A DNA stretch of 48,387 bases from Saccoglossus kowalevskii (taxonomy: Eukaryota > Hemichordata > Enteropneusta > Harrimaniidae): NCBI RefSeq assembly GCF_000003605.2, contig NW_003108579.1, positions 408,517 to 456,903 of the forward strand, in the 5' to 3' direction. Below, piece after piece: positions 14,499 through 26,640 of the stretch. The position numbers and the translations under genes were made by a program. Every line of letters begins with the position of its first letter. Within the stretch, counting starts at the first letter, position 1. The notes below the pieces were generated by a model. That model was not told the DNA's origin, did not search any database, and saw nothing but the letters and a program-made list of their open reading frames with translations.

Positions 14499-16083
14499 AC
14501 AATTATGAAAATTATTCTGAGTGCATAGAAAAAACATTTTGCGATGAATTATTCTTAATATAAATTTCTGAATTATCTTGTCAAAATAATTGTTTTTCGG
14601 TTTTTTCTTCCAAAAAAACAAAGAATTTCACAATGACGAAAACGAAAAATCATTATCTTAGTGTTAATTGAACTTGTATACTTGCAATTGGGAACTCTTA
14701 TACTGGACACATCCGATTTAAAACCTTCAGTAGTTATTGCACTTAAGAAAAAACAAAACACTTGAATGATTCAGAAAATACGCAGAAGATCTTGTTACTT
14801 GGAATTATATATGTTTATTTTCAAATAATATGAAAACAAGCATGGCAACTACGAATGTAAAGACATTATCATTTTAATTTTCGTTAGGCACAAAACAGTG
14901 CATACACATAATACGTATGCTTACTGTCTTACGCAAACATACCATTATATTATATCGCATATGCAGTTGCGCTATCTTGATACGATAACGTATTTTAATC
15001 AAGAAAGGTTATTTTACATAAGGTGACACCATAACGCAGTTCGTGGGATATTATTAGATGTACGCCATGTATGTTATTTTATGACCAATCAGGCAAATAT
15101 TTGTTCAACCAATTTACCGATAAGGGATAAAAACAAACAAGAACAAACTAATATCGCCCAGCGCTGCTTTTATGACGTGAAAATTACGTAGATAAGCATA
15201 AAGCAGATTATCGCGGAAAGTTTACTAGCAATTTCAACAACTCACGACGAGGCGATTGCAAACTTGAATAGTCTACACTCATGGCGCGACACAACAGACA
15301 CCTCGAACCAATCCTGAACAAAAACTCAATGCGACCGAGCATGCTCAGACGAAAAAAAAAATCATTAAGATCGTCACGTCGCATCGCGTATCAGACGCAG
15401 ACCACCTCCAGAGACGCTACAAGTCGCACCCAGTCATGAAAATTGGTCTGCGGCGGGAATCCTCAGTTGTGTATGTCACTGATGTGCTCTATCATATGTT
15501 CTACAATTACTCCATTGAGCGATAACCGCGTCCATCATTTGGAGAGTTAGAATACTGTCGATTGAAAATTTATTTACAACAAATATTTCTAAGAGAAAAA
15601 ATAATCAGTGCAAATACCGCAATCCATCGACAATTGTAAATGCGCGTCCCCTGACACGTTTACACGTAATGTCACATTGGCGTAAATGAACGTATGACTC
15701 ATAAGCGAAGTTCTGAAAATTAACAACTTTTTTTTGTGATACGAATATAAGGCATAGTTATATATATATATTATATATGTTTAAAGAATCTTCTCATCTC
15801 ACATATTCTAATACATCAAGCTGATTGGAGGAGAGCTGGCCACGTAGAATGAAATAAATCACAAAATACCAACTTCGTTTATGCAAATCATACCCGACAT
15901 TACTCTCCAAAGGCGTCTTCATTTCAAACAAAGAAAATACACCGTGTTGGCTGCCGAATTAAATTGCCGAGTAAATTTGGACATCGAAATGGAACATTTT
16001 ACACGTACGAACATGCTCGGCAAACCCGAATATTGTGACAATCAGAACACTATATTATACTGATGTTAAAAATTACAACGACA

Positions 16084-16167
16084 TTATACTTGTACGGCCT
16101 GAGCAGCTGAGAAGATCGCGTTCATTATAACCGCTGTTAACACAACACTAACGAATATCGCACACAT
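16084..16167 (-). other. Short signal-peptide-like frame in unit A
   Basis: Minus-strand ATG followed by 26 codons and a stop. The translation starts MCAIFVSVV, is almost wholly hydrophobic and small residues, and reaches a potential signal-peptidase site (AxA-like, SAAQA) before VQV and the stop. The corresponding codons of unit B (inside 19033-19266, minus) align without indels and read VCALFVSVV, but B has no ATG at that position. About half of the differences between the copies fall at third codon positions. This could be the first exon of a small secreted protein with the stop in what would be the intron, or an accident of composition. I give it little weight. Confidence 0.12.
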
Positions 16168-16914
16168 TTTCTACGTAAAGAAATGGTAGGCAATGGGGTC
16201 GGCAGATGACGACATGGCATTCAAAATATTCTTGTCAATAAACGCGTTGAAAAACAGAATAAATATACCTGTATACAGTACTGTAGTCCCGGGACTGTCG
16301 TGCCGGGTTGTTGAACTCCGCGCTGCTGCACGGCCATTCAATTGAAACCATGACGCGAAACGCAGACTTCCGAATTCGAGATGACAAAACAATTATCACT
16401 GTTAGGCTGCGAGGTATAATTCTCACATCAGGGAATACTTTTAAATGTATCCTTCAGTTACAGTTAAACATTGTTTAATATTTCGAAATAAGTCAATATA
16501 TGTTTCAATATAACAGCTGGTTATCATTTTTTTTATATTTGGTGATATGAATTATATAGTCAAGTTATAAATGTTCACACAGTATGTTACCAATTTTAAA
16601 TGCAAACATTATACATTTATGGTTACAAAGCGATAGAATCCTTTACAGTTAATAATATATAACGAATTCATTTATATGGATTTGCTTTTATAATCACAGT
16701 ATTACATATGTTAGAAGATTGTGCGGCAAGTGAACAAGGCATTCAATTATTTACTCAGAAGCGATACTAACGTTTGACTACACATGAGGTTGATACACTA
16801 CACACTCGATGACTGAGCGGAATTCAAAAGTGTATGCACATTTTTATAGTATGTATACACTTTTACAACACACGTGGAACATACCCATTGATTCTGTTTT
16901 TTATTTACGCATAC

Positions 16915-17484
16915 AATGCATTTAAAGAAGTGTTCTTTGCTCTATCGCGCTAACGCTTGTCTGCCACCAAGACATATATAGATAACAAAACTCGTTAACA
17001 ATTTAATACTTTGACTGGCTTGGATGAGTTACTTGAACGCGCTCATGAAAATAAGGTCACTATCATACAGCAAGTTCACTCATGTGTTGACATGGAAAAT
17101 CCAGTATTATTATAAACACAACTTGATATGCGAAGTAATATTATCATGTTATCTAATAAGCAAATAAGTATTTGTGCTGACATGATAAAAACGTTTCCCA
17201 TTTGGCATAGAAAATGGTACAATTTTGGATTAAAATAACATGTTTACAAAATACACTACCTACATTTCCGTTAATAATTTCCGTTAGGCAGTCAGCTTAT
17301 ATTAAAAAAAAATTAAACAAAAGATCTGGCCATTATTTACATAAATAAATGTTTGCAAATTGGAGATAAGCAAAGTATGAAACAAAACTTTTATATACAC
17401 CATGTGGGAAAGTAATGTTCGTAAATACTCTGTATAGTATAAATGATAAATATCGGTGTGTATACATATAGACAAAACTGTCAG
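16915..17484. other. ~570-bp segment present only in unit A
   Basis: Where unit B passes directly from the TTTTTTATTTAC block to the ATGCATGACGGTAT block, unit A carries about 570 extra bases. The junctions show AATGCAT on both sides, compatible with a 7-bp target duplication, although unit B itself has several overlapping copies of this word. I see no terminal inverted repeats or coding region inside. It may be an insertion in A or a deletion in B. Confidence 0.4.
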
Positions 17485-17755
17485 TGTATGCATAATGCAT
17501 GACGGTATCTGAACGAGTATTTCACATTATCAGACGAAGCGGGGATGGAATATTTACCTAGCATAATCTAGCAATTAAAACAAACCACAGTTCATATATA
17601 TTTAATATGTTATGATCTTCTTTTGGGAAATGAATTTACCCTAAAGATCTACTTAGATTTTAAGTTATGTGTACCTGTCTTGTGTTAGGTAAATACTTCA
17701 CTCTCATGTAAATAGATGGATATACAAATAAAAGGCAAAAAACGATTTCATAGAC

Positions 17756-17763
17756 TGACGTCA
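17756..17763. promoter_or_regulatory. CRE palindrome TGACGTCA
   Basis: Perfect cAMP-response-element octamer, the site bound by CREB/ATF bZIP factors. In unit B the same place reads CTACGTCA, so the site is not preserved between the duplicate units, which argues against strong constraint. Confidence 0.12.
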
Positions 17764-17977
17764 TTTCTTGTTATCACGGGTAAGTATTAAAACATATTAC
17801 GCAATACCAATGAATTATTCAAACATGCACACACAACTTAAACGATTTTATAATAGTTATGCGATGTCTGTAGCAGGGTTCATGGTCTCACGTGGATTGT
17901 CTTACAAACGTGATCAGACTGAATAATTGCGTAGATGCAGTTTCACAAAAAATGTAAATGTGGAAGTATCAGAAGGC

Positions 17978-20398
17978 GCATATTCAAATTATCAGAAACA
18001 TTTTATTTTATGATTGGCAACTATGAATGTACGGACATTATTTCGATCTGTGAGCTGATATTCACAAAACAGTGCATACACATAATAGTTTTGGGACATT
18101 GTTATTCACACTGTCTTACACAAACATACCATTCTATTATATCGCATATGCAGTTTCGGTAGGTGGATCACATAATGTAGTTTAATCGAGAAATGTAATA
18201 CGTCTGATGACAACAAAACCCAAATGGTGGAATATTATATGTACGCTATGTATGTTATTTTATAGTCAATCAGGAAGATTGAGAATGCCAACGTCCCGAT
18301 AAATAATCTAATCAAACAAAAACGAAAAAAAAAAACATTTTCTATGATTCTCTCCACCAGAGCTGCCTCTATGGCCCTAAAATGACGTAGATAGGTGATA
18401 GCAATGTCGTTCCAGTAAGCTTGAAGCAGACTATTTTCTACGAGGCGACTGTAACTATCGCGACAAATTTACAAGCAATTTCAACAACACGCAACGAGGT
18501 GATTGTAGCCCAGTACCGACACACACAATAGCATGGAGTAGCAAGTTATGTATTCGTCTTCTTCCGGCATTGAATATGGTGATTATTCCCTCTCTGAATA
18601 TTGTACTCTCACGACTGACAGTTTAAAAAATCCCAAAAAAATGTAATTCGACACATTGAGACGAGTAGATTTTGACGTAATTTTGACGCCATTTTAGAAA
18701 GTAACGTTGAACATAAAACTAAACATTTAAATATACGCCTTGTTGTTAAGTCTATCATTTACATGTCACAAAGTAAAGCGATATGTGTGTCCATCATTCG
18801 TAGAATCACAAATACCGCCGACTGAAACTTTATTTTGAATATATATTCAAGAACCGTCATAATTATAATCACCGACATCCACCGGAAACTGCAAATCCGC
18901 GTCGCATTTAGACGCTATTTCGCATTGGCGTGAATTAGTCATGATTATCAACCAGTTCTAGAAACAAGTGATAACAGGTGATAGCGTCATAATGTCAAAG
19001 TAAACAAGTTCAAATTTGTATGATATAATAAGCTATTCCGGCGAAGTACGGACAGGTTCGGCAAACTCCATTTGTGAGACAATATTGACCATACAGATGC
19101 TGAAAACCACAACGACATTCACTTGTGCGGCGTGGGAAGCTGAAGAGATCGCGCTCACTGTAACCGCTGGTACCACAACACTTACAAATAAAGCGCATAC
19201 ACTTTTTACATAAAGACACGCGCAACAGAGTAGCGGCAACGGGGATGGCAGAAGAAAATATGACATTCAAAATATGACGTTGAAAATATGATAATTATAT
19301 ATCCCTGCACAGTATTGTAGTACCGGGACTGTTGTGCCAGGTTGTTGGACGCCGCGCCGCAGCACGGTCATTCAATTGAAACCATGACGCGACATGCAGA
19401 AATGACAAAACAATTATTACTGTTATGCTGCGGGGTATAATTGTCACATTGGGGAAGACATCTAAGTTGAAAACTGTTTAATATTTCGAAATCAGTCAAT
19501 ATATGTTTTAATATAACAGCTGGTTATAATTTTTTTATATTTGATGATATGAACTATATAGTCAAGTTATAAATGTTCACAAGGTATGTTACCAATATTA
19601 AATACCAACATTATACATTAAGTAAGGCATATATAGAAGATTGTACGCGTATATGAACAAGGCACTGAGTTATTTGGAGGCGATACTAACGTTTGACTAC
19701 ACATGAGGTTGATACATTACACACTCGTATGTCTGATGACTGAGCAGCAACTCAAAAGTGTTTACACATCTTCATAGCATGTACACACTTTTACAAAACA
19801 TAGAACCAACTCATTGATTCCATTTTTTATTTACATATATTATACAATGCAATGCATGATGCATGACGGTATATGAACGATTAATGCACATTATTAGACA
19901 AAGCGGGGGTGGAATATTTAGTTCAGCGAATCAGACATACAAAAACACTAATCTGCCAATTGGAAACACATCATAGTCTATAAATATTTAACATGTTTTG
20001 TTTTATTTGAGAAATAAATTTGTAAATCGTCATGACTGTATAACTTGGTCAATTATTAAAATGTTTTTTTTTTCTCCAAAAAATAAGTAAATGTACCTGG
20101 CTTCTGTAAGGTGAAAACAACAAGTTTACTCGAATGTAACAAATACTCACTACGTCATTTTCTGTTATCACGGACTATCACTATAACTATCAAAATATAT
20201 TACGCAATACTAAACTATGAATTATTTAAACGCATACACACAACTTAAACGATTGAAAAATAACCTAGTCTTATAAAAAAAAAAACTGTAGCAGGAGTCT
20301 TGGTCCCGCATGAATTGTCTTGCAATCGTGATCAACCTGAATAATTTCGTAGATGCAGTTTAACGAAATGAAAGTATAAATGCGGAAATGTCAACAGG
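17978..20398. repeat. Diverged tandem duplication, unit B (~2.4 kb)
   Basis: Second unit of the array, starting where the end-of-unit sequence of A (CGTAGATGCAGTTT, then a TATTCAAATTATCAGAAAC block) joins a copy of A's beginning. It ends with the same block at about 20350-20398, as a tandem arrangement predicts. It lacks the two large A-only segments. Minus-strand frames at 19010-19270 and 19033-19266 overlap one another. The first reads through a cysteine-rich stretch (CKKC, CKCC), but the homologous stretch of A is interrupted by stops, so I do not call a gene. Confidence 0.85.
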
Positions 20399-20525
20399 AA
20401 CATATTCACAATTTCTGAAGAATTTATCATTTATGTTTTAGACATTTGTGTGCTAAATATTTATATTTGATCCCAAAATGTTGTATACCCTCCATGTTAT
20501 CCTTACATATGCAGTGTTATGAAGT
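20399..20525. repeat. Truncated third unit of the tandem array
   Basis: After unit B the sequence again resembles the beginning of a unit: CATATTCACAATTTCTGAAG, then AGACATT, then a CATATGCAGT block preceded by a TACC-rich stretch, in the same order as at 17980-18155. Similarity fades after about 20525. This would make the array at least two full units plus a fragment. Confidence 0.4.
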
Positions 20526-21805
20526 GGAACAAAAACACCTGTCTTGGATCTAGACGATCATTGCCGCTAGTCTAAACAGATTACTACTAACGTCACACTC
20601 CATGCATCGTCAGAGCTTACATATCATTTAGGAAACGCAGATATCCATTCCATGCATTGTTTATATTAACTAAGGCAATTTGAATAGTGTATAGATTACG
20701 TCATTATTTGGCCATGCAATCAAACTTTTAACGTTAGTTTTTAATTATGGGCTTAATATACTTAGTTTCTCATTAGCTGTAAATCACGATTATCAGTATT
20801 TGATTTATAAACAAAATAAAGTATTTTCTTTTGCAAGAAAATTGTATGTAAGCTTTTTTGCTGTACACATAAACAATAAATAGTTTACAGAATCTAGGAA
20901 ATATCAGTTATACAAAAACTCGATACATTGATATTCGTTATTGCCACGTAGATCGTATCAATAAATAAAATGTCCAAATCCTAGTATATCTAATTACAAT
21001 GAACATTATTAGATTACATGATAATAATACTAAGCATATTGATGTGCGTTTATAATTATACGCGTTTCTCCACGCCAATGCATAAGTGTATGGTAGATTC
21101 AGTTGTATTTATTGGGCGTCATGCTGCCTATAAGCAAACGGTTGTTATCGCTTTTTACCTAACGCACTGGAGTTACATTTTGGATTAAGGTAATTCTACT
21201 AAAAAAAGATTATTTTTTACTATTATGCTTACATTTGCGCATTAATAAAATAATACTGGGGTTGCACATGTGTGCATTTATATTGCAAACTCATAAAATG
21301 TTATGAATAATTCTTAGCCTAACTTTACAATAAAAAATATACAAGGACAGCGAACATGGTTAATGGATTTAAGTGCATTTATGAAAGCAGACAGACATAT
21401 CGTGTACATCTTTACATTGATATAGTGTTTACAGTAAAGCCATGTCGCCATTGGTCAACGAAGACCATGGCTAGTATAAACAAGCAATTATATATTAGAA
21501 TATTATATTATATGTTGGTAAGGAACATTTGAGTTTCTCTCAATACGGACCTTGTAGTTAGATTCTGTGCAGAGATATAACCTACCTTCTGGTGACTAAG
21601 CTAGGCGATCGCTTCACCCACGGCCTGGTGTAGGGAACAACTCTCTCATGATTTCGTCAAACCCACTGCGAGAGATTTGTAAAGCAGCGAAGACACGTTG
21701 CACGGTCCTCGGTTGTTTCAACCTATTAACTGATCGATAAACGAAATGTTTTATTTTCCACTTTCAGTGGAGTTAGGAAACACCCAACAATGGCCGATGA
21801 AGTAG

Positions 21806-21813
21806 TGACGTCA
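21806..21813. promoter_or_regulatory. CRE palindrome TGACGTCA
   Basis: Perfect CREB/ATF octamer in the GC-richer island. A second copy lies 650 bp to the right, and an ATTGG (inverted CCAAT) word lies about 14 bp to its right. Confidence 0.2.
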
Positions 21814-22316
21814 TGTCAATGATAATTGGTGCTTGCAATATGATAAGCTCATTAGCTTGTCACCAGGAAGCAATTATCGCAATTTGGTGATGGTGCTTGC
21901 CGCCCCATACTCTAGAGGGTTCCCATTACGTGTCAACCACGGCGCCTGTCTGATTATAATCGTGTTGATATAATACAGCACACATCATTGAGAAATCATG
22001 CTAACATTCTCACGTTATATCAACAAGAGTTCTATAACTGATCACGTAAGTACTTTACACATGTTGTAACAATGTACGCAATGAGTACCGCCGTTTACAC
22101 GAGTTCAAAAATATTTTCACTCTGACAATCACGACTGTCTATCACATTTTTTTTCAAACATTACAATTTTCAACGGGACAAAGACTGAAATTTTATGATA
22201 CAAAACAATATGAGCACTCGATTGTAGTATGTAATACGTGTGCAACAACTTCATACTGGTTTAGGACAGTCAAATCACCCCAGCCGATGTATTGTTTTTA
22301 TTTTCAAGTTGTGAAA

Positions 22317-22324
22317 TCACGTGA
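22317..22324. promoter_or_regulatory. E-box palindrome TCACGTGA
   Basis: Full palindrome between the two CRE octamers of the island, followed by CTTG. The extended form ATCACGTGAC is close to the CLEAR/USF-type consensus and is repeated exactly at 25321-25330. Confidence 0.2.
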
Positions 22325-22456
22325 CTTGTGAACCTGCTTGTGCTGGAGAGATGCAGTGAACATTTACTACCGCGAACAGTGCTATCAATTGTCTAAAAAC
22401 ATTTTCCGCTCGCCGTCACTAAGCGTTACATCATCTGATTAATTATTCATGGGCGA

Positions 22457-22464
22457 TGACGTCA
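22457..22464. promoter_or_regulatory. CRE palindrome TGACGTCA
   Basis: Second perfect CREB/ATF octamer of the island, about 100 bp upstream of a TATATATA word and a plus-strand ATG in good context at 22577. This is the most promoter-like arrangement in the window, but no gene is confirmed downstream. Confidence 0.2.
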
Positions 22465-25400
22465 ATATTATTGTTAAAGATCTGATGCAAGCATTTTAAA
22501 TGCATTTTTTGCAAGAACAAAAATCAAAGTCGGGGTCAGCTGTGATTTTTGTTTGTTTATATATAACAACAAAAACATGGCTCAATCTGCTGAAATATTT
22601 TTTTCAGATACATGGAGGAAATGGTCCTACATAAGGCTAATGTCACATAAAATGCGAAACGAAACCCAAGGGTCGAGTAGTCACTATTTTGTTGTAATCA
22701 GTCATGTAATGGAGGCTGTAGAAAATTATGACGTACACAATTATAGAAAAAAATTACACAAATAACCGATACACCGCCTGGGAGAAGCTTAGCCTGTCAA
22801 GAAGGTGAGGTATTTGATATTTCGTCAAGCCCCACCTGGAAATAGTAATTTTCTACTGTAACCCCGAGGTTCGCTTGAGAACACTCTGAATCTGTCTTCA
22901 CTGACAAGTGATTTAATGTATAGCGTCGGTGTATAGCGTACATGCCATGCTTTCAGTATTCACATTTTGGCGATGACCGTTACAAATCGGCAATAATGAC
23001 ACAGTGAATGTTTTATTCAAAAATAAAAATAAAAGAGAAAATCTACAGCTATTTGCATTTTAACAAGACACAATAGCATGTTGGTTATCAAACTCTGTAT
23101 TCATTTTTGAGATTCTTGTCTAATCATGAATACACACCTAAATTTATTTAAATACTTAATTTGTGCACTTTTGTTTACTATGGTTTATCATAGTATCTAA
23201 TCAATTGTGCTAATTCTCGGTGAATGAAGTGTTGTGTTGCAACCCAGTCATTTCTAATCTTTAGTAAATATGACTTAAATATGGCAAACACAATATTTCG
23301 CGTCTAAGTTTAATTCAGAAAGCTATCACAAGCGCAGCATCATGGTGGTGTACAAATTTGATTATACAAGGACGCTAATATCGATATAATTTTCATAAAC
23401 TATCGTATTATGTAGTTTCCAGAAATCAACGATGCATTTATATTAGAAATTAAAGTAAACAGACAAAAAAGGAGTACGGTATGCAATTGTAAAACCTAAA
23501 AAATGTACGCATCGAATACAAAATCTTAACCTAATAATTTATAGTTAATTGCAAACCAAAATATTATATTCACTTCACAAATATTTACATATGAACCAAA
23601 AGCTTGATTGGAAAATGTCAAAATGTCTGTTCCAAAGTTCAATCATTAAATTGCGTCAGAGATATATTCAAAGGAGTTGAATGAATGTCTAATGAATAAC
23701 AGCGATTCGAGTGGATGAATATTTCCCTTGAGAATCAAAATGAATGAACGGACATTGTATAGTAGTTGAAATTCAATCAGAATGTCAACTCACGCAAAGC
23801 TTCCAACACTAGTTTTTGACATTGTGAAATTGTTTGAAATGTATTCAAGTATTCTAAATGGTCATAAATGCCAATTTTCCTAATTACGGATTGAAAATGA
23901 TTGTTTTACAATGTTTTTTTTTCTTCCAGGCCTGCGCAATTGACCGAATGATATACTCAGTCTGTTGAAAGACTGGCTGCCAATAATTAGTTGTTTTTTT
24001 GATTTATTCTATATAAACGTTTTCACATGAACAAATAATTTTAATAACATGCTAATTGCGTATTGTCAGAATTCATGTTTTGAAAGAGAATTTGTAAGTG
24101 TAACACAATACTGCCGAGCAGAAAATCATTTTGATAAGCATATATTTCATACCCGGTAAAGAATAAAATATTTACTATTTCTTACGACCCGGGGTTTGAA
24201 TAAATCAGAAAGTTTTCAATTCCAACCAGGAATATCATCATCGTGGTGAGACGAATTTTCGTAGTTAGATTTCAAATAACATCCCTGTCCAAAAGAAGCT
24301 CACAACAGACAGTAAGATCATTATATTATTGCAAACATTGGTTCGTGTCTTGTGCAATGGCATGTATTGCTTGAACGGATACAGCGTATTTCCCAACCAT
24401 CGATAATTCAGTATTTCCCACCCGAATGTCTTTTCTTGAGCGTTGACACGTTGAATATGAAACATCCCCTGTGGCGTCATCTATTCAAGAAACGACGCTA
24501 AAGTAGAGTCACTCCGACATTTTAAAAGTAACCTGCGTGAGATCTTTTTCAATATTAATTACTAGTTGACTGTGTTAAATCAACGTTCTAGTAGTTTCTT
24601 TTAAAAATAGGCACATGATTTCCTGTTGGGGCGCAACATTGCAATAACATAACTATTATATTATAGTTTGGGTCCGCGGTAGTACCTACAAATCCAAGCC
24701 CCATATGCTACAATAATTTCTGTGTATCGTAATGTCGTAATGACGTGTTGCTATCATTAAAATACTCGAATTCCACTTATAATCTACAATCTCTCATTTA
24801 TAGCAACTGTATTTTAGTATACCTACTTGTCCAATGTGATGGCAGTGTATAAAGTATATAATGTGAGATAAACAACTGAATTCATTCTGCCTATTTTACT
24901 AAAGATCATTCATTTGTGCAGTGAAATTTACCCCACGAACAACTTCAAGGTGCCGAAATTGTTTACATTGGCACATTTTTCTTGTCCTTCTCGGGCTATA
25001 TCATGATGATATTTAATGTATATTCTAAGATGTACTTTCAGAAACATAATATACAAAATCAAAGGTAAAGCTCTACGATTATTATTTATATGGGGTTTGC
25101 TGAGTATCTACCTAAGGATGTCCGTGTGCATTACCTATATTAACATGTTGAGCAGACGAGCGGAAAAGGAGAATGTATCTGCAGGAACGAAAATGTACAC
25201 TTACCGCACAAGAGCGTCATATATGCTTCGCATCTGCTGTTGTACGTATGGGTACCCCATGTAGTGATACATATACCCACTTACAATGCGTGTGTTGATG
25301 AAATGTGCAGCACTCAATATATCACGTGACACTTGATAAGTTACAGACGCAAGGAGACGCCCATCGACGCGATTTTATTGCATGGCGTGACTTTCAATCT

Positions 25401-25974
25401 GCGAAAACGCTTTCCCGAATTTAATAAAAAAGGCTGATTCGAATACCGATTATAATGTTAGTGAATTCCCATGATGTTTAAACATAACGAATACGGGCGA
25501 CATACAAGTACTATACTAACTGTTATAATATCCCTCGAGTATAACATTGATGGTTGTGTCACGGAACTCGTAAATATGATATTATTACCATGGGGATGTC
25601 TTCACCCTATTTCGTATTTTATCGTTTTATGTGTCTGGTTATGAATTATTATATATATTATTATATCCATTTGCCTGATTTACACTTGTATGGATTAATA
25701 AGGTTATACATTATATATTGTGTTTGTATTCTGCCTATGTACTCACCTAAGCATGGACGTATGTATAAACCAGTCAAGTCCTTAACGGTATTCTGCGTAA
25801 ACAATTGTTTGACTATGAATAATATTAACAATCAAATCACTTTGCCTCATTACGTTTTAATTACATGTTATAATAATTCAAACTCACACAATCGGATTGC
25901 AAGTTCAACTCAAGACATTAACACCGCCAACAGGAAAGCACATTCGTAATTACCATAATGGGCCATTTTGTTTT

Positions 25975-26170
25975 TTAAAACAATGCTAATATATTGTTTG
26001 TACTCATGGTCCGAGAAGTAGCTCACTGGCTAGAACGCGCTGTCGGGCACACGGGCCGAATAAATCACTTTTCATAAGCTCGCAGTTTGTGAATTTGTCC
26101 TATATGCATATCATTTCACCTATCATCAAATCAAATAACACATGCTGCGTCCTTATTTTAAAACATAGTT
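25975..26170. repeat. Direct duplication, copy 1
   Basis: Starts with AACAATGCTAATAT and contains CGCAGTTTGTGAATTTG at 26081, then CATCAAAT and ACACATGCTGCGTC. The same words appear in order at 26483-26640. Copy 1 is longer on its left side because it carries a tRNA-like segment that copy 2 has lost or never had. Similarity of the right part is roughly 75-80%. Confidence 0.6.
26012..26070 (+). ncRNA. tRNA-like relic, probably a SINE head
   Basis: TAGCTCACTGGCTAGAACGC at 26019-26038 closely matches the D-arm and A box of a tRNA (TAGCTCAGTGG...TAGAGCGC), including the GCTC/GAAC stem with one mismatch. About 25-30 nt further, GGGCCGAATAAATC stands where a B box (GGTTCGAATCC) should be, with two or three changes. 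No proper acceptor stem or T arm can be folded, so it is not a functional tRNA. A decayed tRNA-derived SINE or tRNA pseudogene is the likeliest reading. Confidence 0.35.
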
Positions 26171-26215
26171 ATTGTTTTTATTTCAGAAACACTTAACCCC
26201 ATATTACCCTCTCGA

Positions 26216-26272
26216 ACGCGCACGCACGCACGTGTATGTATGAATGTGTGCGGCGGTGGGTGTGTGCATGTG
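26216..26272. repeat. Alternating purine-pyrimidine (CA/TG)-rich tract
   Basis: CGCACGCACGCACGTGTATG followed by a GTGTGCGGCGGTGGGTGTGTG stretch, a degenerate CA/TG tract with CpG steps. Alternating purine-pyrimidine sequence of this kind can adopt Z-DNA. It lies between the two copies of the direct duplication. Confidence 0.6.
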
Positions 26273-26482
26273 AATTGCAATGGTATTATTTTACAACGAA
26301 TATATTGAATTGCCAAAAGTAGAAATTGTAAGAAATTAATGTGCGCATTGAAAATTACCTCATGAACAATTTCAACATGTCGATGATTATATTATTTTTA
26401 TGTATATTAATATTTAGTTTACATATTCTTCTTGCGAAAGAATGCACATACTCAATTACTACTGTGTGTCATTAAAAACAAA

Positions 26483-26640
26483 TTAACAAAAAACAATGCT
26501 GATAATATTTCTAATTGACCTACTCTCTTGAACGTGCACTTGGACGCGCAGTTTGTGAATTTGCCCTATATATCAGCCACCTCCCCATCATCAATTTAAA
26601 AAACACATGCCGCGTCTTTAACATTCATTAATCATTATGG
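26483..26640. repeat. Direct duplication, copy 2
   Basis: Counterpart of 25975-26170: AACAATGCTGATAAT, then CTTGAACGTGCAC in place of the tRNA-like segment, then CGCAGTTTGTGAATTTG at 26547 and ACACATGCCGCGTC. The word CTCGAACGCGCACG at about 26211 is a third short match to the middle of this copy, suggesting more than one duplication event. Confidence 0.6.

Larger units (their letters stand above)
9152..14811. other. Gene-less AT-rich DNA with short simple repeats
   Basis: No convincing gene. A 120-codon plus-strand frame at 10146-10508 contains several cysteines but overlaps equally open frames on the other strand and has no recognisable domain. Simple sequence includes a ten-base C tract at 11793-11802, (AAT)n at about 14161-14181 and (TTAA)n at about 14478-14498. 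Confidence 0.55.
14812..17977. repeat. Diverged tandem duplication, unit A (~3.2 kb)
   Basis: Blocks of this unit recur in the same order and orientation in unit B. Examples are 14840-14965 with 18020-18155, 16070-16440 with 19095-19455, 16485-16610 with 19485-19615, 16735-16910 with 19665-19830, and 17695-17960 with 20145-20375. By eye, matched blocks are roughly 75-90% identical with many small indels. Unit A is longer than B because of private sequence, chiefly about 16915-17484 and about 15290-15480. No open frame spans the conserved blocks. The best conserved stretch, 16275-16400, lies around a shared CATTCAATTGAAACCATGACG. It looks like an old tandem duplication of non-coding DNA or of an unrecognised RNA gene. 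Confidence 0.85.
20526..25974. other. Gene-less DNA with a GC-richer island near 21.56-22.48 kb
   Basis: No supported gene. From 21560 to 22480 the sequence is visibly richer in G+C and contains two TGACGTCA sites and one TCACGTGA site. About 90 bp after the second CRE come a TATATATAAC word and an ATG in good animal context (AAAACATGG) opening a 63-codon frame that ends at 22765 (+). That frame has no recognisable domain and runs through a T-rich tract ending in CAG that could equally be a splice acceptor. The rest is ordinary AT-rich sequence. A 131-codon frame at 25554-25949 (+) is Tyr/Ile/Leu-rich and probably chance. Confidence 0.5.

Noticed and set aside
21588-22812. Possible inverted repeat (ACCTACCTTCTGGTGACTAAGC-like at both ends of a ~1.2-kb stretch)
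   Set aside because: The match is short and gapped, does not extend outward, and has no target-site duplication, so it is too weak to call a transposon.
25554-25949. 131-codon plus-strand open frame
   Set aside because: Length is about what chance gives once in a few windows at this composition. It is rich in Tyr, Ile and Leu from AT-rich codons and has no domain, leader or splice context.
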